64,000 nt of DNA from Moraxella nonliquefaciens (GTDB lineage Bacteria; Pseudomonadota; Gammaproteobacteria; Pseudomonadales; Moraxellaceae). A program made the position numbers and the translations under genes. The notes below the pieces were generated by a model. That model ran no database searches. It had not been told where the DNA came from and saw nothing but the letters and a program-made list of their open reading frames with translations. The stretch covers positions 434,001 through 498,000 of the forward strand of contig NZ_LXTW01000032.1 of the NCBI RefSeq assembly GCF_001679005.1, written 5' to 3'. Every line of letters begins with the position of its first letter. The stretch's first letter is position 1. Shown in pieces: positions 36,843 through 44,030 of this stretch.

Positions 36843-37565
36843 TTACCACCGCATCACCATGCCGTGCATCATCTGCCATGCCCCCATCATAACAATCACA
36901 CTGACCAAAATACATAAGGCAAACATGCCCCGATGAGCGTTTTTGTTCAATCTGCAACTCATCACATGGCACAGCCCCAAAACCATCCCCATCATCATAC
37001 CTCCGATATGCCCTGCCACATCAATGCCTGGTATGGCAAAAGTCATGACAAAGTTAATGCCCATGACAGATGCCAAATTTTTGGTATTTAGTCGCCACTT
37101 TTTGTTTAAGTTAAACATGGATAAGGTCAGCAGTAACATGCCCAAACCCATGATGCCGCCTGATGCTCCTGCTGACAGTCCAATCCCTTGCACGCCCTGC
37201 TCTTTTATGTGCCTTAGAGTTGTGTAGAGATTTAACAGATTGCCTGCCACCACTGACAGCAAAAATACCGCCAAAAACCGCCACCACCCCAATATTTGCT
37301 CACTTGCCATGCCAAAATAATATATGGCAAAGCTGTTAAATAACAAATGAATCACCCCAATATGTAAAAAACCCGCCGTAACCAGTCGCCACGGTTCATC
37401 AGTGAGTGTCAATGGCAAAAAATTCGCCCCATAGTCAATCAGCTCTTGCCCTGTCTGCTCATCAATGTTCACACCTTGAATGAGTTGAATGCCCATCACA
37501 ACCACAAAACTTATGATAAAGAGCAAGGTCATCGGAGCAATTTTAAATAATTGCGTAAAATTCAT
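36843..37565 (-). CDS. Rhomboid family intramembrane serine protease
   Basis: A 240-residue membrane protein with about six helices. The catalytic Ser is in SAGASGGIMGLG and the catalytic His in AGHIGGMMMGMV; HIGVIHLLFNSFAIYYFG is the conserved rhomboid loop and helix region. ATG 37565 (MNFTQLFK) gives a normal N-terminus; an in-frame extension to 37664 would run into aat. It is 25 bp downstream of aat and probably cotranscribed. Substrates are unknown. Confidence 0.88.
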   Translation of the reverse strand: MNFTQLFKIAPMTLLFIISFVVVMGIQLIQGVNIDEQTGQELIDYGANFLPLTLTDEPWRLVTAGFLHIGVIHLLFNSFAIYYFGMASEQILGWWRFLAVFLLSVVAGNLLNLYTTLRHIKEQGVQGIGLSAGASGGIMGLGMLLLTLSMFNLNKKWRLNTKNLASVMGINFVMTFAIPGIDVAGHIGGMMMGMVLGLCHVMSCRLNKNAHRGMFALCILVSVIVMMGAWQMMHGMVMRW

Positions 37566-37590
37566 TATGATACAACCATCAATAAACCCA

Positions 37591-38328
37591 TCAGCACAGC
37601 TGACGCACAGCCATAACAAACTGCCAACCGCCCAGCCCTGCCACATCAGTCTGCATGAGTGCATTCACCTCAACCAAGAACTCATCTCTGTGCATCAGCC
37701 TTGCCCCCAAACTCATCAAGTGTGCATTTTCAAGTTGGCAGTCTACCAGTGCCACACCTTGCCTTTGGCACAGTTGCATCAGCCCCCAAAATGCCACCTT
37801 TGAGCTGTCGGTTGCACGATGAAACATACTCTCGCCACAAAACATCGCACCGATATTTAACCCATACAAACCGCCTATCAAGGCACTTGCCATCGGTTCA
37901 TCTTGCCATATCTCCACACTGACCGCCACGCCCAGCTCATGTAATTTAGTATACGCCTGTATCATCTCATGTCCTATCCACGTTGCATCGGCATAAGCTC
38001 GTGGCTCGCTACATGCTTGTATCACGTCGGTAAAAGCGTGGTTGGTTGTCAATGTCCATGTTGATTGGCGGGCTTTACGAACGAGTGATTTTTTTGGCAC
38101 AAACTCGCTTGGTGTGAGTACACATCTGGGGTTGGGCGACCACCACGCTATCGGCTCATCATGAAACCACGGAAACACCCCACAGCGATAGGCGTGCAAA
38201 AGCGTTGTTACCGACAAATCAGCGCCCACACCCAAACATGCCTCATCAGGAAGTAAGAGCTTCACCCTTTGCCCAAAATCATAAGGGCAGTCATCGGCTA
38301 AGGCGTGGATTTGGTGAATGTTTGTCAT
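37591..38328 (-). CDS. aat: Leucyl/phenylalanyl-tRNA-protein transferase
   Basis: N-end-rule enzyme that adds Leu or Phe from tRNA to proteins with N-terminal Arg or Lys, marking them for ClpAP. 245 residues. Family parts are the AYRCGVFPWFHDEPIAWWSP segment, NPRCVLTPSEF, GLYGLNIGAMFCGESMFHR and SKVAFWGLMQL. The usual downstream clpA is not here; a rhomboid gene follows instead. Confidence 0.94.
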   Translation of the reverse strand: MTNIHQIHALADDCPYDFGQRVKLLLPDEACLGVGADLSVTTLLHAYRCGVFPWFHDEPIAWWSPNPRCVLTPSEFVPKKSLVRKARQSTWTLTTNHAFTDVIQACSEPRAYADATWIGHEMIQAYTKLHELGVAVSVEIWQDEPMASALIGGLYGLNIGAMFCGESMFHRATDSSKVAFWGLMQLCQRQGVALVDCQLENAHLMSLGARLMHRDEFLVEVNALMQTDVAGLGGWQFVMAVRQLC

Positions 38329-38509
38329 AAAAAATGTTCATCATAAAAAATGGTGTTTAAAATCTTATATTTTGCGGTCAGTTAATTAGTTTTGACAATC
38401 AAAAACCACCCCATCAATCAAGCACTCCAAAGTGCTTTAAATTTTAAAACACACCCCCATTAATGGCAAGTGTTATTTAAAATTTAGATTCAGCCAAGCA
38501 GAGAATATT

Positions 38510-39412
38510 ATGTTAAATAAAGATTATCGCCAACGCTTTTTTATTGAGCATTCGCCCGTGCGTGGTGATGTGGTACAACTGTCTGACAGTTTTAGCACTG
38601 TTGTTGGTCAAAAAGACTATCCCCCTGCCATCAAAGCGTTATTGGGTGAGATGTTGGTTTCGGCAAGCCTACTGATTGGCACACTCAAAATTGATGGTAA
38701 ATTATCCATTCAATTACAATCATCAGAGACCAACTCACCCCTACGTTTTGCCATGGCAGAGTGTGATCATTCATTAGGGCAAGGATTTGGGGCAGTGCGT
38801 GCGTTGGCAAGTTTTGACAACAGCGATGACAAACAAGCCTTTTGGCAATCACGCCCCACCAGCGATGATGCGTTTGGTGCCATCAAAACAGGCGTGCTAT
38901 TTATCAGCATTCATCCCAACTTTGGCGAGAGCTATCAAAGCATTGTTGAACGTATCAGCGATAACCTAGGCGAGTGCTTAGCCCACTACCAAAAACAATC
39001 CGCCCAAATCCCAACCATCATCAAACTTGCCACTGATGAGACGACAGCGGGCGGATTGCTTGTGCAACTGTTGCCCAGGTCAGATACTGATAAAGAGAAC
39101 GACCCTGACCTATGGGATAGGCTAAGCATGCTAACTGGCACCCTAAAAGCGGATGAGCTGACCGAACTGCCTGCCGATGAAATCCTATATCGCCTATATC
39201 ACGAAGAAGATGTGGTACTGCCCGAATCAGTCCCACTTAGCTTTGCTTGTACTTGCTCGTCTGAAAAAAGCCAAGGGGCAATTTTACAACTGGGTTACGA
39301 TGAAGCTTTGGAAGTTGTGGATGCCCATGGCGGTACACTGGTGCTAGATTGTGGTTTTTGTGGTAGACAATACCGCTTTGATAAGAACAGCATCAAAAGA
39401 CTGTTTGGCTGA
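38510..39412 (+). CDS. hslO: Redox-regulated chaperone Hsp33
   Basis: Holdase activated by oxidation and unfolding, 300 residues. The C-terminal zinc centre has Cys-x-Cys in FACTCSSEK and Cys-x2-Cys in LDCGFCGRQYRFD. The N-terminal domain includes VRGDVVQLSDSF and the GPLKLDG-equivalent GTLKIDGKLSIQLQ. ATG 38510 follows AGAGAA by about 6 nt. It ends only 5 bp from the convergent orn gene, and no terminator fits between them. Confidence 0.95.
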   Translation: MLNKDYRQRFFIEHSPVRGDVVQLSDSFSTVVGQKDYPPAIKALLGEMLVSASLLIGTLKIDGKLSIQLQSSETNSPLRFAMAECDHSLGQGFGAVRALASFDNSDDKQAFWQSRPTSDDAFGAIKTGVLFISIHPNFGESYQSIVERISDNLGECLAHYQKQSAQIPTIIKLATDETTAGGLLVQLLPRSDTDKENDPDLWDRLSMLTGTLKADELTELPADEILYRLYHEEDVVLPESVPLSFACTCSSEKSQGAILQLGYDEALEVVDAHGGTLVLDCGFCGRQYRFDKNSIKRLFG

Positions 39413-39417
39413 TGCCA

Positions 39418-40002
39418 TCAATCTAGTAGCTTAAAAAAATGCTCACGATAATGACGCAACTCACGAATGGAGTCTCGAATATCATCCAATGCCACATGCG
39501 TACCGTCTTTTTGGTAGCCATGGACGATATCAGGTCGCCAACGATAGCACAACTCTTTGATGCTAGACACATCTAGGTTACGATAATGAAAAAACGCTTC
39601 CAATTTGGGCATTTGTCTTGCCAAAAAACGCCTGTCTTGACAGATAGAATTACCACACATTGGGGAGATGCCCTCATCTGCCCATTTTGACAAAAATTCA
39701 ATGGTCGCTTGCTCGGCATCTGCCAATGTTACCGTACTACGGCGGACACGGTCGGTTAAACCTGATTCTCGGTGCTGGCGAGTACACCACTCGTCCATGG
39801 CATTTAGTGCTGTATCAGGAACTTTGATGGCAAATACAGGACCTTCGGCAAGAATGTTCAGGTCATCATCGGTAACAATGGTTGCAATCTCAATAATCTC
39901 ATCTGTTTGGGTATCAAGCCCTGTCATTTCTAGGTCAATCCAGATGAGTGCTTTTTTGGGTTTTTGGGTAGGCTTGGGGTGTGTGATATGAATTTTGGAC
40001 AT
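39418..40002 (-). CDS. orn: Oligoribonuclease
   Basis: DEDDh exoribonuclease that degrades 2-5-mer RNAs, including pGpG, and is often essential. 194 residues. Exo I is [11 protein letters not shown], Exo II is [17 protein letters not shown] and Exo III is [17 protein letters not shown] 40002 (MSKIHITH) gives the usual length; a start 15 nt further upstream is also open. Confidence 0.96.
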   Translation of the reverse strand: MSKIHITHPKPTQKPKKALIWIDLEMTGLDTQTDEIIEIATIVTDDDLNILAEGPVFAIKVPDTALNAMDEWCTRQHRESGLTDRVRRSTVTLADAEQATIEFLSKWADEGISPMCGNSICQDRRFLARQMPKLEAFFHYRNLDVSSIKELCYRWRPDIVHGYQKDGTHVALDDIRDSIRELRHYREHFFKLLD

Positions 40003-40132
40003 GAGTGTTTCCATCATAATTGAATGATTTTTAAGAGGGTAATTACCAATAAAAGCAATAAAAGGGCAATATAAAAAGATAAAAATGGGACAACCGCCCC
40101 ACTCTCATCTACTTTATTAGCCAAAATAAACA

Positions 40133-40807
40133 TCAGCTAAATCGCTTGGGGGTCTCGTCATACACATGAGCATGATATTGTCGCATTTGACGTTCCATAA
40201 CCGTGGCTATGGCTGCTGAAATCATGCTTTGACCGATGCTGTGGATATGCTCTGCCCCAACCATTTGCTTGACCTTATCAGAAAAAGCAATGCTCACCAG
40301 TATCTCATCAGTTCCCACTTCTTGGAGCACCAGTGAACCATTTTCTGTCTCAATAAATTCCAAAATGGCTTCTTTGGCACCAAAACGTGGTCTGCCCCGC
40401 TCATCTGTGGCTGACTCATCGCCCTGCTGTGCATGAGCTTCTTCACTGATGTCTGCCTTAACCGCTTTTTTGCGGGTGTGTTTTGGCTTGGCAGTTTGAT
40501 TGTCGGTTTGGCTTTTGGCTTGATTGTCAGTATCTTCGGTGTTTTTGGCTTGACTGGTTCTGGTTTTTTTTGGCTTGTTTTGGTCTGATTTGGCTTTTGC
40601 TTTTGTGGTGCTTGGTTGGTTTTGAGTGTCGCTTACTGCTTGATTATTATCAATGTCATTATCTGCTTGCACATCAAGAACAGCAGTCGCTGGGTCAGTT
40701 TTTTTATGAGTGCATTTGGGTCTGTTTTGCTTGGTGTTTTGTGTAGATACAGACGTATTATCTGTCGTCATGCCCTGCTCTGTCTGTTTGTCGGATTGTT
40801 TTACCAT
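40133..40807 (-). CDS. Uncharacterised protein with a low-complexity N-terminus
   Basis: About 224 residues and not recognised. Residues 1-125 are Lys/Thr/Gln/Asp-rich low complexity with KPKKTRTSQAK and KPKHTRKKAVK basic patches. The last 85 residues look folded: RPRFGAKEAILEFIETENGS, LVLQEVGTDEILVSIAFSD, then MVGAEHIHSIGQSMISAAIA and a terminal helix. The basic tail could bind nucleic acid; this is only inference. ATG 40807 follows AGGCAA; upstream in-frame sequence to 40897 is possible but less likely. A related C-terminal domain search would be decisive. Confidence 0.6.
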   Translation of the reverse strand: MVKQSDKQTEQGMTTDNTSVSTQNTKQNRPKCTHKKTDPATAVLDVQADNDIDNNQAVSDTQNQPSTTKAKAKSDQNKPKKTRTSQAKNTEDTDNQAKSQTDNQTAKPKHTRKKAVKADISEEAHAQQGDESATDERGRPRFGAKEAILEFIETENGSLVLQEVGTDEILVSIAFSDKVKQMVGAEHIHSIGQSMISAAIATVMERQMRQYHAHVYDETPKRFS

Positions 40808-40986
40808 AATATTGCCTACTATTAGCGTGCTTTTGGTGTGCTTTTTATCACTGATATGAATCAGCATTATTATGGTGATTATTTTGCCAAATTTCAAGTT
40901 ATTGCCAGTGATTTTACTTCTTTTTCATCGCACACACCAAAGATGGGCATGAGAATGTAAACAGGCACGCTCCTTATTTTATAAAT

Positions 40987-41005
40987 AAATATAATAACCA
41001 TTATT
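40987..41005 (+). promoter_or_regulatory. Fur-box candidate before the haem receptor
   Basis: The 19-mer AAATATAATAACCATTATT matches the GATAATGATAATCATTATC consensus at about 13 positions and is an imperfect palindrome. It sits about 120 bp before the receptor start, near a TAAAAT-type -10 at 41031-41036. Iron-repressed expression is expected if it is functional. The rest of the 318-bp spacer shows no gene. Confidence 0.5.
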
Positions 41006-41125
41006 ATTTACAAATGTAATTTTTTAAGATAAAATGGCTCATTTGTTGTCATTTTGTATGTATTCTTACAGTCTGAAACAAATTTGGTAATCACCAAAAT
41101 CATTCATTTTTATAAGTACCACGCC

Positions 41126-43813
41126 ATGTGCCAATACAATTTTCCCAACAACTTGCCCAAAAACTCATTGCTCGCCCTACTCATCCCTGCCATAATGTGC
41201 CACGCCATACAGGCACATGCCAATGACAACGAACTCAAAGTTCATCTTGGTCATGAGACGATTACCGTCAGTGGCACGCCCCAAAAAGAGGTTGGTGAAC
41301 AGACCACAACACGCCGTGAACTTAATGAGCAAATGGTACAAAATAACCATGATTTGGTGCGTTATAATACCGAGGTGGATGTAGCAGAGGTGGGGCGTTA
41401 TGGTAATAAAGGCTTTGCCATTCGTGGTGTGGATGGCAACCGCATCAACATGAACATTGATGGGGTGGCATTGCCTGAGGTGGAGGTCAATGAAATTTTC
41501 TCCCCTTATGGCTATCAATACGAAGGACGATTTAATCCCGATTTGGAGATGATGGGGCGTGTTCGCATCATGGCAGGTTCTGACAGTCTGCTTTTGGGTT
41601 CAGGAGCGGTTGGTGGTTCGGTATCCTATCATACCAAAGAGCCTATCGGTTTGGTCAAAACAGGTAACTTTGGCGGTTATGCCAAAGTAGGTTATGCCAA
41701 CAAAAACGAAGAATGGCTATCGGCATTTGGTCTGGCGGGGGTCTATGACAAAACAGAATTTTTGTTAAATTACGCTCATCGCACAGGGCATGAACTAAAA
41801 AATCATGACATGAAAGGTCATGACAGCTCACAGCTAGACCCCATGTATTTATTTCCAAAAGAGTACATGCCTGACAGCTTAAAAGCCTATAAACACAATG
41901 GCAGCACATCAAGCTTAATATACCCAGATGCACTTGACTACAAAACCAACAGCGTATTGGCAAAATTTTATCGCCATCTAAGCGATGAACATCGTGTGGG
42001 CATATATGGCATGTTTCAAGAACGCAAAAACCACATGAACATTGACAGCAAAAACATCACAAATGGCTCTCGTTTGGGTGGTGGTATTAGACGAGCTCAT
42101 GATATTGAAAAATTAGAGAGCTATGGCATAAACCATCGCTACACACCAAACAACAGTCAGTGGTTGGACAAGTTACACCTAAATTATGCTCATAATAAGG
42201 CTTTTGGGCTGGCACATACCTGGATATACAACAGAGAAATTGACAATGAAACCGTATCATCATCAATCCTAAACAATAGAGAATACCGCCCCACAAAAAC
42301 GATCACAGACCAGCTTGAACTTAGCACAGACTTTTTACCCATCTCACTGCATAAGTTTGGAGAGCATCGTTTTACCTTGAATGCAACTTACAAAAAACAA
42401 GACTACACCAGCACCGCCGTGGACAAACAAGAAAAACATGGACAATATCTAAAATACGCATTCGCTGATGCCAAAAAAGACATTCATAGCATGAGCCTAA
42501 CAGACAGCATTCATTTTCACGAACGCTTAAAAGCCATGATTGGCGTGCGTTATGATAATTATAAATATTCACCCTACTTTCAAAATGCCGATGAACACAA
42601 ATCCAATACCGACTCTTGTACCAATACCTTAGGGCGAGACTGGCTAAATAACAGCTTATATTGCAACACCTATCGCAAACAGGCAGGGCTAACATCAGAC
42701 GACTTGTCTGCTTTTGCCCATTGGCGTGACGGTGAGGAGAAGCTCAAAAAATGGCGAGATGATAATTATGAAAAATACACAGGGCTACAAAAGAGCAAAT
42801 TTGACCACATCACCTTCGGTGGTGCTATTGATTATCAAGCAATTCCTAGCAAACTAACCACTCGCTATAAGATTGGCACAGGTTTTTTGGCACCCACCGT
42901 TACTCAAATTTATAGCAATTATTCATTTAATGGGGCAAGTCAAGTTCCCAACTACAATCTAAAACCTGAAAAATCACTCAATCAAGAATTAGAATTAGAT
43001 TGGAAAGTAAATGGCGACATCAACTTAACCATGGCCGGTTATCTGACCCAATATGATGATTTCATTCATACACGCTATTGGCAAGGAAGTAGAGACAACC
43101 CCAATAGCAAAGGCTGTACGGTAGGCACTTGCCTGCAATCTGTCAACTTAGATCAGGCCAGGGTTTATGGCATCAAGTTTGGGATTAACGCCGATCTGTC
43201 TGACAAACTGCACACCAATGGTAGGCTTGATGTATTTGCCAACTTTCATACTGCCAAAGACAGTGCAACCATTGACACCGATAAAAATGGCAAAATGAAA
43301 ATCAACACCCTAGCCGCCGTTCCAACATCCTTACTGCTGGGCTCAACATATACATCAGCCAATGACAAATGGTCATTAGGCACTCGCATCAACTGGATAC
43401 AACGCAAAAAACCAAATGCCGTTAAAAATTTAGAGATCGGAGAAAATGCAACCACAACCCATGGCTGTCCCCAAGACATCATAAATTATTATGGACATTG
43501 CCCACCCTATTTTGCCGGCAACGTAACCAAATATGACTATTATGAGTATGTGGGAAGTTATGACCAAATCCATCGCAGTAAATCTGTCATCTTATTTGAC
43601 ATGTTCGGCTCTAAAAAATTCGGTAAAAACAATGATTGGACTTTAAATGCAGGTATCTATAACATCACCAATGAAAAATACATTCCTTGGCAAACATTAC
43701 GACAATTTGCCACCACCAGTGTCAATAGCATGGTAGACAAAGAAGGTCATGGCTTTAACCGCTACACTGCCCCAGGTCGTAACTATGCCCTATCGTTGAC
43801 ATATGAATTTTAA
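41126..43813 (+). CDS. TonB-dependent haemoglobin/haem-type receptor
   Basis: An 895-residue outer-membrane receptor of the haemoglobin/transferrin/lactoferrin TonB-dependent family. A signal peptide (LLALLIPAIMCHAIQAHA) precedes a TonB-box-like HETITVSG and the plug domain with GFAIRGVDGNRINMNIDG and GSDSLLLGSGAVGGSVSYHT. The C-terminus is NYALSLTYEF, ending in the Phe that OMPs need for BAM. Moraxella HumA and MhuA are receptors of this kind, but which ligand is bound cannot be fixed here. ATG 41126 is chosen because it starts the signal peptide. No TonB/ExbBD or haem oxygenase is adjacent. Confidence 0.85.
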   Translation: MCQYNFPNNLPKNSLLALLIPAIMCHAIQAHANDNELKVHLGHETITVSGTPQKEVGEQTTTRRELNEQMVQNNHDLVRYNTEVDVAEVGRYGNKGFAIRGVDGNRINMNIDGVALPEVEVNEIFSPYGYQYEGRFNPDLEMMGRVRIMAGSDSLLLGSGAVGGSVSYHTKEPIGLVKTGNFGGYAKVGYANKNEEWLSAFGLAGVYDKTEFLLNYAHRTGHELKNHDMKGHDSSQLDPMYLFPKEYMPDSLKAYKHNGSTSSLIYPDALDYKTNSVLAKFYRHLSDEHRVGIYGMFQERKNHMNIDSKNITNGSRLGGGIRRAHDIEKLESYGINHRYTPNNSQWLDKLHLNYAHNKAFGLAHTWIYNREIDNETVSSSILNNREYRPTKTITDQLELSTDFLPISLHKFGEHRFTLNATYKKQDYTSTAVDKQEKHGQYLKYAFADAKKDIHSMSLTDSIHFHERLKAMIGVRYDNYKYSPYFQNADEHKSNTDSCTNTLGRDWLNNSLYCNTYRKQAGLTSDDLSAFAHWRDGEEKLKKWRDDNYEKYTGLQKSKFDHITFGGAIDYQAIPSKLTTRYKIGTGFLAPTVTQIYSNYSFNGASQVPNYNLKPEKSLNQELELDWKVNGDINLTMAGYLTQYDDFIHTRYWQGSRDNPNSKGCTVGTCLQSVNLDQARVYGIKFGINADLSDKLHTNGRLDVFANFHTAKDSATIDTDKNGKMKINTLAAVPTSLLLGSTYTSANDKWSLGTRINWIQRKKPNAVKNLEIGENATTTHGCPQDIINYYGHCPPYFAGNVTKYDYYEYVGSYDQIHRSKSVILFDMFGSKKFGKNNDWTLNAGIYNITNEKYIPWQTLRQFATTSVNSMVDKEGHGFNRYTAPGRNYALSLTYEF

Positions 43814-43826
43814 ACCACCAATACCG

Positions 43827-43855
43827 AAAAAGTCCATCTGATGATGGGCTTTTTT
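43827..43855 (+). terminator. Terminator of the haem-type receptor gene
   Basis: AAAAAGTCCATC (43827-43838) pairs with GATGGGCTTTTT (43843-43854) with one T-G pair, around TGAT, and ends in T's. It is 13 bp past the stop. Confidence 0.75.
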
Positions 43856-43903
43856 ATTTGGTCATCAATTGCCAAATAAAATATTATGGCAACTTTAAAT
43901 TAA

Positions 43904-43926
43904 GATATGTTATAATATATCCATAA
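43904..43926 (+). promoter_or_regulatory. Zur-box candidate of znuD
   Basis: GATATGTTATAATATATCC (43904-43922), followed by ATAA, agrees with the gamma/beta-proteobacterial Zur consensus GAAATGTTATAATATAAC and its completion TTTC-type end at about 16 of 23 positions, including the central TGTTATAATATA core. It is about 95 bp before the znuD start and could overlap its promoter. Confidence 0.6.
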
Positions 43927-43961
43927 ATCTTTAAACTTGTCACAAATCCAGTGAGACATCA

Positions 43962-44030
43962 ATGCAAAACGTAACTGACGCACACATCAGTTACGTTTAT
44001 TTACAAGAGAGTTGTCATGACCACTTATAA
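43962..44030 (+). CDS. Possible leader peptide overlapping znuD
   Basis: ATG 43962 opens a 22-codon frame (MQNVTDAHISYVYLQESCHD, then His-Leu) that ends 14 bp inside znuD in another frame. GTGAG lies about 7 nt upstream. It contains three His and one Cys near its C-terminus and spans the 12-bp hairpin. No homolog is known to me; it is listed because its position would let its translation melt the hairpin. Confidence 0.3.
   Translation: MQNVTDAHISYVYLQESCHDHL
43967..43998 (+). promoter_or_regulatory. 12-bp hairpin in the znuD leader
   Basis: AAACGTAACTGA (43967-43978) is exactly complementary to TCAGTTACGTTT (43987-43998) with an 8-nt loop CGCACACA. It ends 8 nt before the AGAGAG ribosome-binding site. 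It could attenuate transcription (TTTATTT follows) or control translation, or be a second operator. Confidence 0.55.
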
